From Craurococcus roseus (GTDB taxonomy: Bacteria; Pseudomonadota; Alphaproteobacteria; Acetobacterales; Acetobacteraceae): a stretch of DNA of 64,000 bases. The position numbers were made by a program, and so were the translations under genes. Shown here one piece after another: positions 17,509-25,971 of this stretch (positions are counted from its first letter, which is position 1; every line of letters begins with the position of its first letter). The notes under the pieces are model-generated. The model saw nothing but the letters and a program-made list of their open reading frames with translations. It was not told the origin of the DNA and searched no databases. Where the stretch lies: NCBI RefSeq assembly GCF_039523795.1, contig NZ_BAAAFZ010000055.1, positions 62,001-126,000 of the forward strand, written 5' to 3'.

Positions 17509-18393
17509 ATGGGAAGGACGCCTCCTAAAGATCAACTGTTGCGCGCAGGCGTAGCGCCTTTTGCGTCTTTCCGCCTTTCGCCGCTCATCGTTGCGAGTCG
17601 TCTGAAAAAATCGGCGTTCGGTCTGCTCGACCTCGGAAGGGCGGGGCCATCGCGCCTAACACGCGCAGGCGCGGTCCTGGAGCGGATGGCGGGCCTGCCG
17701 TTCGGGACCCTGGACGAGATCACTGTCGGCGGCACGACCCTTGTTTTGGCGCCGCATCCCGATGACGAGAGCCTCGGTTGCGGCGGGCTGATCGCCGAGG
17801 CTTGCGCCCGCGGCCGTCCGCCGGTCGTCGTGGTGCTCACCGACGGCTCCATGTCCCATCCTTCATCCCGGAGCCATCCGGCGCCACGCTTGCGGGCGCT
17901 ACGTCAGACGGAAACGCAGGCGGCCGTGAGTGCCCTGGGCGTGGAAGGCGGACGACTGCACTTCTTGGGCCTCCCCGACGGCCGCGCCCCGTGCGCAGGG
18001 GCCGCCATGGAAGAGGCTGCGGCGCGTGTCGCGGAACTCGCGCAACTGTATCAGGCTAGAGCGATCCTCACCACTTGGCAGCACGATCCCCACGCCGACC
18101 ACGTCGCTGCGTACGTTATCGGACGCTCGGCGGCGCGCCTCGCCGGGACGCGCCTCGTCTCCTACCCCGTTTGGGGCTGGGCCTTGCCGCCGCGCCAACG
18201 GTTGCCGGTCGACGCGGTGGCCGGCGCGAGGCTCGACATCGCGCGGCATCTGCCGGCCAAGCGCCGCGCGATCGCGGCCCACGCGTCGCAGCACACCGGT
18301 GTCATTGCCGATGACCCGAACGGCTTCCACCTGCCGGCTTCGCTGCTTTCCGCCGTCGACCGGCCCTTCGAGGTCTTCCTGTTCGAAAGATGA
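17509..18393 (+). CDS. PIG-L family deacetylase
   Basis: A 294-residue PIG-L/LmbE-like zinc hydrolase. The zinc motif APHPDDESLGCGG (His-Pro-Asp-Asp-Glu) lies about 80 residues in, VVVLTDGSMSHPS follows, and the third ligand is in QHDPHADHVAAY. The family removes N-acetyl groups from GlcNAc-type sugars in glycolipids, mycothiol-like thiols or antibiotics. The N-terminal 75 residues are less conserved and their start is unsure. I chose ATG 17509; a TTG at 17458 and later in-frame starts are alternatives. The stop overlaps the ATG of the glycosyltransferase (ATGA), so the sugar it deacetylates is probably used or made in the same glycan pathway. Confidence 0.88.
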   Translation: MGRTPPKDQLLRAGVAPFASFRLSPLIVASRLKKSAFGLLDLGRAGPSRLTRAGAVLERMAGLPFGTLDEITVGGTTLVLAPHPDDESLGCGGLIAEACARGRPPVVVVLTDGSMSHPSSRSHPAPRLRALRQTETQAAVSALGVEGGRLHFLGLPDGRAPCAGAAMEEAAARVAELAQLYQARAILTTWQHDPHADHVAAYVIGRSAARLAGTRLVSYPVWGWALPPRQRLPVDAVAGARLDIARHLPAKRRAIAAHASQHTGVIADDPNGFHLPASLLSAVDRPFEVFLFER

Positions 18394-19508
18394 TCGAGAA
18401 AAACATCCCGGGGAGCGGGGACGCGGCAGCCCCTTCCGCATCGGTCATCGTGGCGGCCCACCAAGCAGCCGGCTTCGTGCAGGACGCCATCCTCTCGGCG
18501 CTCGCCCAGACCCGCCGGGACATCGAGGTGGTCGTGGTTGACGACGGCTCCTCCGACGGAACCTGGGACGCGATCCTAGCCTGCGCCCGAGGTGACGCGC
18601 GCGTAGTGCCGATCCGGCAGCCGCGCCGGGCGGGCCCGGCCGCCGCGCGGAACGCCGCTATAGCGCGGGCGCGAGGGCGGTGGCTCGCGGTGCTCGACGC
18701 CGACGACCTCTACGCACCGCGCCGGCTCGAGCACATGATCGCCGCGGCCGAAGCGCTGGACGCGGACCTCGTCGCGGACAACATGCTGCGGGTCGACTTC
18801 GCCACCGGGGAGCCGCTGGGGCCGCGCTTCCGCGACGCCGCCATGAACCTGGGGAAGCCCGTCACGCTGGCCGAGGCGGTGCGGCGCGACATGCCTGGCG
18901 GCAAGCCTCGTGACGACGGGCTGTTCGGCTTCCTGCAACCCATCATCCGGCGCGAGTTCCTGCTCGCGCACGGCCTCCGGTACGCCGAAGACATCCAGGT
19001 CGGAGAGGACTTCCTGCTCTACATCGAATGCATCGCCCGGGGCGGCCGATTCCACTTGGTGCCCGCCGCGCACTACGTCCAGCGCGTCCGGGGGGACTCG
19101 CATTCCAGGGGCCGGGACGCCATGCTGCATCTCAGCGCCGCGAACCGCAGGATGCTGCGCCTCGCGGTCCGGGAACGCGACTCCGAAGCGGCCGCGCTGC
19201 TACGCCGGAGGCAGCGCCTGATCGACATCGACTGCTTCGCGCGCTTGCTGGATGAAGGGCGCGTCCTGGCTGCGCTGAAGCACGCGCATTGCGGCGGCCC
19301 GGCCAGGCTCCTGCGCCACGCGCGCGCGGCGGCCGGGGCGGTGCGCCGGCGCCTCAAAGGCGGTCGGCCGGCGCTTCCGGGCGCGCCGTGCCCGGTCGAA
19401 GGCCCGGATGACGTGGTGCTGCACCTCGCGTCCGGCCTCGAGAAAGGAGCCGTGCCCCGGGGCGGCGTTGCGATCAGGGCCGCCCGGGGGACTCCGGTGC
19501 GGACCTGA
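18390..19508 (+). CDS. glycosyltransferase family 2
   Basis: A 372-residue GT-A fold enzyme. ASVIVAAHQAAGFVQDAILS opens the nucleotide-sugar domain, then VVVVDDGSSDGTWDA, GPAAARNAAIARARGRWLAV, and the DxD-type VLDADDLYAPRR that binds the metal and UDP/GDP. LQPIIRREFL and VGEDFLLYIEC (the ED acceptor/catalytic pair) complete the family pattern. From about residue 250 the C-terminus is Arg-rich and helical without membrane segments, so it is a soluble or peripheral transferase. ATG 18390 overlaps the PIG-L stop. The flippase gene follows 211 bases later, in line with assembly of a lipid-linked oligosaccharide. Confidence 0.9.
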   Translation: MIEKNIPGSGDAAAPSASVIVAAHQAAGFVQDAILSALAQTRRDIEVVVVDDGSSDGTWDAILACARGDARVVPIRQPRRAGPAAARNAAIARARGRWLAVLDADDLYAPRRLEHMIAAAEALDADLVADNMLRVDFATGEPLGPRFRDAAMNLGKPVTLAEAVRRDMPGGKPRDDGLFGFLQPIIRREFLLAHGLRYAEDIQVGEDFLLYIECIARGGRFHLVPAAHYVQRVRGDSHSRGRDAMLHLSAANRRMLRLAVRERDSEAAALLRRRQRLIDIDCFARLLDEGRVLAALKHAHCGGPARLLRHARAAAGAVRRRLKGGRPALPGAPCPVEGPDDVVLHLASGLEKGAVPRGGVAIRAARGTPVRT

Positions 19509-19719
19509 CACGCCAACGGCGTTCGGCTACCCGGACCGGCGCGCCCGCCTCCTCGTTTTCCCGGCGGATCTCTCGTTTCCCTGGAGCCCCCGCGATCGTG
19601 TCGTCGCGCCTACCCATCGGCACGCCCGGCCGATTCTCCGGCGGGGCGAGTCACGCGCCCGCGGCGCCCCCGACCGGGGCGCGGGCCGACCGCTCCATCC
19701 CGACGCACGAGGGCCGGGG

Positions 19720-21141
19720 GTGAAGCGCCAAGCGGGCTGGATCGCGGCAGAAACCGCGGCGGGGCTGCTCGGCACGGTCCTCACGACCTTCCTCGTCTCC
19801 CGCATCGTCGGCCCTGCCGAGGTCGGCCGCGCCGCGCTCGCCGGCGCCGTGGTGATGCTGGCGCAACCCTTCGTCGGCTATTGCTTCACGAACGCCATGG
19901 TCCAGCGCGCCCGCCTCTCGGACGCGGACATCGCCAGCGTGCTGTGGACGAGCCTCGCCCTCGCCTTCGCTTTCGCGGTGCCTTTGGCGGCGGCCGGGCT
20001 GCTGCTGCCGGACTGGTTGGGGCCCGGGGTCGGTCCCGTGCTCGCCGCGCTCTCGTTGATGCTGCCGTTCAACGCGGTCGAGGGCACGGCGAACGGCGTG
20101 CTCCTCCGCGCCTACACCTTCCGCGTCCTAGCGTTGCGCGGCATCGGCGCGCACTCGGCCGGCTTGGCCGCCGGCCTATCCCTTGCGCTCGCGGGGTGGG
20201 GGGCGTGGGCCTTGGTGGGCCAGCAACTCGCCTTCTTCGGCACGGCGGCCGTGCTTGCGGCCGCGTTCGCGCGCCTCGTGCCCTCGCTGGTGCTGCGCCG
20301 CGACGCCATCCGCGAGATGTCGCCCATCGCGGTCACGGCGGCCGCCACCGGACTCGCCGGGCGCATCGGGTTCAGGCTCTTCCTGCTCGTGGTCGCGGGC
20401 GGTTCGCCCGGGCTGGCGGGCCTCCTGCAAATCGCCTTCCGCATCGTGGAGGTGGCGCGCGAACTTCCCACGCCCTTCGTCCACCGCTACGGGCTGCCCG
20501 CGCTGTCCCGCTTGCGAGCCGACCGCCCCGCCTTCCTCCGGCGGCTGGAGGCGGTGTGCCGGTTGTCCGGGCTGGCCTTCGCGCCGGTGTTCGCGGGCCT
20601 GGCGCTCTGCGCGCCGGAGGTGCAAGCGGCGCTGCTCGGCCCGGCTTGGGCGGGCATTGTCGTGCCGGTGCGGGTGCTCTCGGCCACCTTGGCCTTCGCT
20701 GCGTTCGGGCTCCCGTTGGGCTTGGCCTTCGTCGCGGCCGGCATGCCGAAGGTGAACCTGTGGCTCACGCTCGGCGGCTTGGCCTTCGTCTTGCTGCTCG
20801 CTTCTTTGGTTCCGGAAGGCAGCGGCGAGGGCGCCGCCGCGGCCTGGGCCTTGATGCTGGCCGGGGAGGTGGCGGCGCTGGGCGCTCTCGCCGCTTGGCG
20901 GCTGGGCTTCCGGCCGGTGCGACAACTCCGCGCCTGGGCGACGGCACTGCTGCCCGCCGCCGCGGTGGCGGCGGCGGTGCTGGGCGCGGAAGCGGCCGGA
21001 GTTCTTCCGCCCACGCTGCCGCCGCTCGCCTTCCTCGCGGCGAAGGTCGCCATCGGCGTGGCCGCGGGCGGGCCGTTGATCGTCCTCCTGGGCCGGCCGG
21101 CCTGGCGAGAGGTCGCTGAACCGGTGCTCGACAAGCCCTGA
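19720..21141 (+). CDS. polysaccharide/oligosaccharide flippase (MOP/Wzx-type)
   Basis: A 473-residue membrane protein with about 12 hydrophobic segments spread over the whole length. The N-terminus AGWIAAETAAGLLGTVLTTF and SRIVGPAEVGRAALAGAVVM are typical of the polysaccharide biosynthesis (RfbX/Wzx) and MviN-like MOP superfamily. It moves undecaprenyl-linked sugar units across the inner membrane. I chose GTG 19720 because it directly precedes the first membrane helix; the frame continues upstream to 19408 over the end of the GT2 gene, but only as Arg/Pro-rich sequence. It is the last gene of the glycan locus, and no Wzy polymerase or ligase is in the window. Confidence 0.85.
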   Translation: MKRQAGWIAAETAAGLLGTVLTTFLVSRIVGPAEVGRAALAGAVVMLAQPFVGYCFTNAMVQRARLSDADIASVLWTSLALAFAFAVPLAAAGLLLPDWLGPGVGPVLAALSLMLPFNAVEGTANGVLLRAYTFRVLALRGIGAHSAGLAAGLSLALAGWGAWALVGQQLAFFGTAAVLAAAFARLVPSLVLRRDAIREMSPIAVTAAATGLAGRIGFRLFLLVVAGGSPGLAGLLQIAFRIVEVARELPTPFVHRYGLPALSRLRADRPAFLRRLEAVCRLSGLAFAPVFAGLALCAPEVQAALLGPAWAGIVVPVRVLSATLAFAAFGLPLGLAFVAAGMPKVNLWLTLGGLAFVLLLASLVPEGSGEGAAAAWALMLAGEVAALGALAAWRLGFRPVRQLRAWATALLPAAAVAAAVLGAEAAGVLPPTLPPLAFLAAKVAIGVAAGGPLIVLLGRPAWREVAEPVLDKP

Positions 21142-21252
21142 TGTAGGCCGCACGCCGCATATCCGTCCGCCTGCCGGCGCGCACCGGACGGCGGCGGAGC
21201 GACGGCCGTCGTGTTTCCCGCGGCGCTTCCGGAATCGCGCATCGGCGAAGGA

Positions 21253-21360
21253 TGTGCGCCGCCTCACACGACGCAGGGGACGAAAGCCGGTGGTGTGCGC
21301 CGCCTCACCTTGCGTGCAGGACGACGCGCGGATGCGTTGCGGAGCGCCGACGCCGCCTCA
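21253..21360. repeat. repeated 15-mer/10-mer upstream of the DyP/P450 operon
   Basis: TGTGCGCCGCCTCAC occurs exactly at 21253-21267 and again at 21294-21308, start-to-start 41 bases (close to four helical turns). A third shorter copy, CGCCGCCTCA, lies at 21351-21360. The first copy also contains TGTG...CACA as a small dyad. All are within 140 bases of the ATG of the membrane protein, so they may be regulator sites. Confidence 0.4.
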
Positions 21361-21392
21361 TAGAGTTCGCGCGCGGATCGTGAGGCGACCCG

Positions 21393-23057
21393 ATGTCCAT
21401 GCGCAGTGCGGATTTGATGCCTTCTCCGGCGGCGATCACGGCGCGCCAAGCCGCCGACGACTTCGCCATCCCGGCTTTCGACCCCAGCGGACCCCACGCG
21501 GCCGCCGGCGCGGCGCCGCGGCGCCCGGCGCTGCCCGCGATCCTCGCCCGGAAGCCTCCCGAGCAGCCTCGCGGTTTCACCGGCCGCCAAACCATCCTGT
21601 CGGTCGTCGTCGAGGTCGACCCCAAGAAGGCGGCCATGCTGCGCGCCGTCCTGGAGAAGCTCAGGAACGACGAGGAAGCGACCCGGCCGAAGTACGACCG
21701 GCTGAAGCAGGCGGTGCCGACGCTCCACTTCATCTCCATGACGGTGTTCGAGGACGCGCACCACGATCCGGTCCTGGTCGTCGAAGCCAACTTCGACGGC
21801 CCGCCGGGCCCGTTCTGGGCGTCGCTCGAAGCCGCCATCGGCCCGTGGCTCCGCGACATGGTCCGCTGCTGCAAGCGGCCGCGCGACGGAACCGCGGCCA
21901 TGTTCGACGCCATCGTGGCGGACCGCGCACGCCTGCCCGTCGCGCCGTTCTTCGAGGCGCAGACGGTGCGGCCCGCGGCCGGCCACCAAGGCAACCGCGG
22001 CCTGACGCGCGCGCGCATCGAAGCCGAGGCCGCGCTGTTCCAAGCGGTGCAAGAGGAACTGGGGGACCGGCAGCGCTTCGCCGGCATGTCCGCGCCGGGA
22101 ATCCACGCGGCGCTCCGCCGGGCGCTGCTGCCGGACATCGGGTGGCTGGAGGCCGAGTCCCCGCGGCGTATCGCGCGGGCCGAGAACACCTCCGACTGGC
22201 TGCGGCTGGCGGGCTTCGGGCTGGCCGCGCTGCTCGCCGTGTCGGCGCCGGCGATCCTCGCTTGGCTGCTGCTCCCCTGGTGGCTCGTGCCCCTGCTTTC
22301 CCTCGCCGCGAGCTTCGCCTTCGCCCTCGTGCTCCGCAGGTATGGCGGGCCGGAGACGTCGAGCGGCCTCCTGCCGCCCTCCCTGCGGGTGCAGGGCGCG
22401 CTGGCGCTGCTGCTGTTCTCCGGCGTGCTGCCGGTGGTTCTGGGCGTCCTGTGCTGGCTCCGTTGGCTGGAAGGGCGCGACCAGCCCCAAGACGCCCCGC
22501 CGGTGGACGAGGAGGAGGTGCGGAGGATGTCGGCGCGCGAGGACCGCGTGCTGCAGAACCACATGGGCAGCGTCGTGCTGGTCAAGCCGGGCGCGTTGCG
22601 GGCCGTGCTGATCCGCGGCGGGCTGTGGGGCCTCGGGCTGCTGCTCCGCGTGCTGCCGGAGGCGCGCCGCGGCTACCTGTCCAGCATGCGCACCATCCAC
22701 TTCGCGCATTGGGCCCTGGTCGGCAACGGCGGCCGGCTGATGTTCTTCAGCAACTACGACGGCACCTGGGAAAGCTACCTCGACGACTTCATCGAGAAGG
22801 CGCACGGGGGGCTGACGCTCGCCTGGTGCAATTGCGTGGGCTTCCCGCCGGCGCGGTTCCTGTGGTTCGAGGGCGCGACGCACGGGCGCCGTTTCAAGGC
22901 CTGGGCGCGGAGTTCCATGGCGGTGAGCGGCTTCTGGTTCAGCGCCTACCCGGACCTCACGGTCGAGCAGATCGAGCGCCAGCACGCCGTCGCCGAGGGG
23001 CTCCGCCGCCCCGAACTCACGCCGAAGGAGGCCGCGGAATGGGCATGCCTGTTGTAG
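21393..23057 (+). CDS. membrane protein with duplicated alpha/beta domain, DyP/P450 operon
   Basis: A 554-residue protein whose family I cannot name. Residues 65-170 form a soluble domain starting ILSVVVEVDPKKAAMLRAVL. Hydrophobic stretches follow at about 270-315 and 330-356, and weaker at 405-422, and then a second soluble domain from 430 to 525. The two soluble parts look related: TLHF at residue 110 and NFDG at 133 in the first, TIHF at 434 and NYDG at 454 in the second, each followed by an amphipathic helix and a Cys pair (RCCKRP, WCNCVG). The fold may be ferredoxin-like, as in DyP and EfeB proteins (inference). ATG 21393 has GTGAGG 7 bases upstream. The end overlaps the DyP gene by 19 bases, so the three genes form one operon. 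Confidence 0.8.
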   Translation: MSMRSADLMPSPAAITARQAADDFAIPAFDPSGPHAAAGAAPRRPALPAILARKPPEQPRGFTGRQTILSVVVEVDPKKAAMLRAVLEKLRNDEEATRPKYDRLKQAVPTLHFISMTVFEDAHHDPVLVVEANFDGPPGPFWASLEAAIGPWLRDMVRCCKRPRDGTAAMFDAIVADRARLPVAPFFEAQTVRPAAGHQGNRGLTRARIEAEAALFQAVQEELGDRQRFAGMSAPGIHAALRRALLPDIGWLEAESPRRIARAENTSDWLRLAGFGLAALLAVSAPAILAWLLLPWWLVPLLSLAASFAFALVLRRYGGPETSSGLLPPSLRVQGALALLLFSGVLPVVLGVLCWLRWLEGRDQPQDAPPVDEEEVRRMSAREDRVLQNHMGSVVLVKPGALRAVLIRGGLWGLGLLLRVLPEARRGYLSSMRTIHFAHWALVGNGGRLMFFSNYDGTWESYLDDFIEKAHGGLTLAWCNCVGFPPARFLWFEGATHGRRFKAWARSSMAVSGFWFSAYPDLTVEQIERQHAVAEGLRRPELTPKEAAEWACLL

Positions 23058-24514
23058 CGCCGCCCGGTTGGTCCCTGGAGGCGCGGACCGCCAGGGACAC
23101 GCAGGGCTTCGTCGTGAGCCCCTTCGCTCACTTGCCGGTGGCGGTGGCGCTGTTCCTGGACGCCGGGAAGGCCCGACGCGGTTGGCTGCGGGCCGTCCGC
23201 CAAGCGGCGCCGGCCACGAGAGCCGACGGCCAGCAACAAGGGCGTTCGGCCGCGATCGCTTTCACCGCGACCGGCTTGGCGGCGTTGGGGCTGGGCGAGG
23301 CGGAGTTGCGCGGCTTCGAGCGGCCGTTCTGGGAGGGCATGCACCATCCCGACCGCCGCCGCCGCCTCGGGGACCTGCCCGGCGACGGCGGCGCGACCAC
23401 GCTGGTCGAGGGCGGGCCGCGCTGGAGCGGGAACCCGAAGGGCGCCGATCCGACGCCGCTGACGGTGCATGCCTTGCTCGTGCTCTACGCCGCCGATGCG
23501 GCCGACCTCGACGCTTGGCGCGTGGAGGTGGAGTCGGTCTTGGATGCGCAAAGCGTTTCCGCGGCGTGCGAACTGCCCCTCTCGCTCCGCTTCGACAGGC
23601 ACGGCGTGGCGCGCGAGCACTTCGGCTTCGCCGACGGCCTGTCCCAACCCATCCCGTACGGTGACGCGGTGCGGCGGAAGGACTCCGGGCCGCAGCCCGA
23701 CCCGTGGCACGGCGTGCCGCTGGGCGATTTCCTGTTCGGGCACCCGAACTCGCACAACGAGCCCTCACCCGGGCCGGCGGTCGAAGAGAAAAGCGCGGCT
23801 GGGGACGCCACCGGCTTCTTCGACCTCGGCCGCAACGGCAGCTACCTGGTCGTGCGCGAGCTGCACCAGGACGTGGCGGCCTTCTGGCGGTCGATGGAGG
23901 CCGCCGCCGCGGCGCTCGGCGACCCGACGAAGGACGGCCGCTGGGTCGCGGAGCGCGCGGTCGGCCGCGAGATGGACGGCGACCTGCTGCTGCCCGGCGG
24001 CAAGACGCTGCCACGGGTGCCCTACGCGCCGCACGGGCCGGACAACGCCTTCGGGTTCCGCGCGACGGACCGGCACGGCTTCGGCTGCCCCGTCGGGTCG
24101 CACGTGCGGCGGTCGAACCCGCGCGACGGCCTAGCGCCGGACGACGAGTCCGCTCCGGACCTCCTAAAGTCCGCGAACAACCATCGCCTGCTGCGCCGCG
24201 GGCGCAAGTTCGGCGACGACTTCCCGGCGGATGGGCAGGACGACGGCAAGACCCGCGGCCTGCTGTTCATGGCGCTCAACACCGACATCACGCGCCAATT
24301 CGAGTTCGTGCAGCAGACCTGGATCCTGAACCGCGCCTTCGCCACCCTGCAGGGCGAAACCGACCCGCTGTGCGGCCCCGCCGGCCCCTTCACGGTGCCG
24401 GACGACCCGCTGCGCTGGCGCTTCGGCGTCGAGACCTTCATCCGGTTCGCGGGCGGCGAGTACTTCTTCCTGCCCGGCATGGCCGCCCTCGACTGGTTGG
24501 AGGCGCGGCCATGA
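23039..24514 (+). CDS. DyP-type heme peroxidase
   Basis: A 491-residue dye-decolorizing-type peroxidase. The GxxDG signature GFADG is at residues 196-200, with Asp199 as the distal catalytic acid. The heme-ligand His is in GCPVGSHVRRSNPR (His355). The C-terminal part RGLLFMALNTDITRQFEFVQ is the conserved heme-pocket strand and helix. The length fits the larger DyP classes (C/D-like, 440-500) rather than EfeB. There is no signal peptide or Tat motif, so it is cytosolic. It uses peroxide to oxidise an unknown partner. ATG 23039 follows AAGGAGG; a second ATG lies two codons on. The stop overlaps the P450 start (ATGA), implying tight stoichiometry with it. Confidence 0.93.
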   Translation: MGMPVVAPPGWSLEARTARDTQGFVVSPFAHLPVAVALFLDAGKARRGWLRAVRQAAPATRADGQQQGRSAAIAFTATGLAALGLGEAELRGFERPFWEGMHHPDRRRRLGDLPGDGGATTLVEGGPRWSGNPKGADPTPLTVHALLVLYAADAADLDAWRVEVESVLDAQSVSAACELPLSLRFDRHGVAREHFGFADGLSQPIPYGDAVRRKDSGPQPDPWHGVPLGDFLFGHPNSHNEPSPGPAVEEKSAAGDATGFFDLGRNGSYLVVRELHQDVAAFWRSMEAAAAALGDPTKDGRWVAERAVGREMDGDLLLPGGKTLPRVPYAPHGPDNAFGFRATDRHGFGCPVGSHVRRSNPRDGLAPDDESAPDLLKSANNHRLLRRGRKFGDDFPADGQDDGKTRGLLFMALNTDITRQFEFVQQTWILNRAFATLQGETDPLCGPAGPFTVPDDPLRWRFGVETFIRFAGGEYFFLPGMAALDWLEARP

Positions 24515-25752
24515 TCGGAACGGCGGACCCGCTGCGGCCGGCCGGGGGCGGGGTCAAGGCCCGGCTGACGGACTGGGCCTTGGGCCAAGCGCCGCTCGCG
24601 TTCCGCGTGCTGCGCGAAGTGTGGCCGATCCCTCGCGGGCGGGGCATGGCGCTGGTCACCCGCCACGACGACGTCCGCGACGTGTTCCTGCGCGACGCCG
24701 ACTTCGGCGTGACCTACCGGGAGAAGCTCGACGTCATCATGGGCGGCGAGCCGTTCTTCCTCGGCATGCCCGACGGGGAGACGTACCGTCAGGCCGTCGG
24801 CGCCCTGCGCCTCGCGGTGCCGCACGAGGACATCCCCGCGCGCCTCGCCCCCGCCTTCGAGCGCCGGGCCGAGGAAGCGGTGCGCGGGGCGGGCGGCCGG
24901 ATCGAGGTGGTGGACGCCCTGGTGCGGCGCGTCTCCTTCGAGGTGCTGTTGGGGTACTTCGGCGTCGCCGCGCCCGCGAACGGCGACCTCCGCGTCTGGG
25001 CGACCCGGCTGTTCGAGTTCCAGTTCGCCGACCCCGGCGACGACCCGGCGCTGCGGGCCGAGGTGGACGACATCGCGCCGCGGCTGCGGGCGCACATCGA
25101 CGGGCTGATCCGGGATCGGCGCGAGGCGGGGCAAGGCGGGTCGGACGATGTCCTCGGACGCTGCCTCGCGCTTCAAGCCGCGGGGAAACCCGGCTTCGCC
25201 GACGCGCAGATCCGGAGCGGGTTGATCGGCCTCGTGGTGGGCGGGCCGCCGCAACAGCCCATGATCGTGCCGCAGGCCCTGGAGCAGTTGCTGCGGCGGC
25301 CGGACGCGCTGGCGGGGGCGGTCGCCGCCGCCCGCGCCGGCGACGACGCGCTGGTCGCCGGCCATGTATTCGAGGCCATGCGGTTCGACCCGATCGCGCC
25401 GGCCTTGCCGCGCGTGGCGGTGCGCGATTGCACCATCGCGGCGGGCACCCGGCGCGCGGCCCCGATCAAGGCGGGGACGGCCGTTTTCGTGGGCTTGGCC
25501 TCCGCCATGCGGGACGGGCGGCGGGTCTCCGATCCGGAAGCCTTCGACCCGCGCCGGCCGCCCCACGAGTTCATGCACTTCGGGCACGGGCTGCACGAAT
25601 GCTTCGCCGCCGCGATCAACCGGACCGTGTTGCCGCTGCTGCTCAAACCCTTGTTGCGCCGGGGCGTTCGGCGCGCTGATGGGCCGGAGGGGCGGCTGCG
25701 CAAGCGCGGCCCCTTCGCCGAGCGCCTCGTCGTCGAGTTCGACCGGGCCTGA
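24511..25752 (+). CDS. cytochrome P450, atypical I-helix
   Basis: A 413-residue P450. The ExxR pair is EAMR (Glu288, Arg291) and the heme loop is FGHGLHECFAAA with Cys364 as the thiolate; Ala replaces the usual Gly two residues after the Cys. The I-helix, where monooxygenases have (A/G)Gx(D/E)T, reads VVGGPPQQP (Gly244-Gly245-Pro-Pro-Gln-Gln), so the acid-alcohol pair that protonates Fe-bound O2 is missing. Known P450s without it work on peroxides or hydroperoxides (peroxygenases, hydroperoxide isomerases). With a DyP peroxidase encoded just before it and no ferredoxin or reductase nearby, a peroxide-linked reaction is likely (inference). The ATG overlaps the DyP stop by 4 bases. Confidence 0.92.
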   Translation: MIGTADPLRPAGGGVKARLTDWALGQAPLAFRVLREVWPIPRGRGMALVTRHDDVRDVFLRDADFGVTYREKLDVIMGGEPFFLGMPDGETYRQAVGALRLAVPHEDIPARLAPAFERRAEEAVRGAGGRIEVVDALVRRVSFEVLLGYFGVAAPANGDLRVWATRLFEFQFADPGDDPALRAEVDDIAPRLRAHIDGLIRDRREAGQGGSDDVLGRCLALQAAGKPGFADAQIRSGLIGLVVGGPPQQPMIVPQALEQLLRRPDALAGAVAAARAGDDALVAGHVFEAMRFDPIAPALPRVAVRDCTIAAGTRRAAPIKAGTAVFVGLASAMRDGRRVSDPEAFDPRRPPHEFMHFGHGLHECFAAAINRTVLPLLLKPLLRRGVRRADGPEGRLRKRGPFAERLVVEFDRA

Positions 25753-25971
25753 CACGCGGCGGCGGGGCCGCGGGCTCGGGCCGTCCCCGGCCCTGCCCGC
25801 GCAGCCCCGTGATCAAGCGTGCCGTGCCGAAGGGCGTCCCGTGCGGAACGTCGCGCCTCGGGACCACCCCGCCATGAGCGCTCCACAGGCTTCGCTGCAC
25901 CGTCGCGCGAGCGCAAGAGCGGGGGAACGCGCCGCCTTTCCTCGCATGAAAAAACCCTTCCTGTGTCGCTA

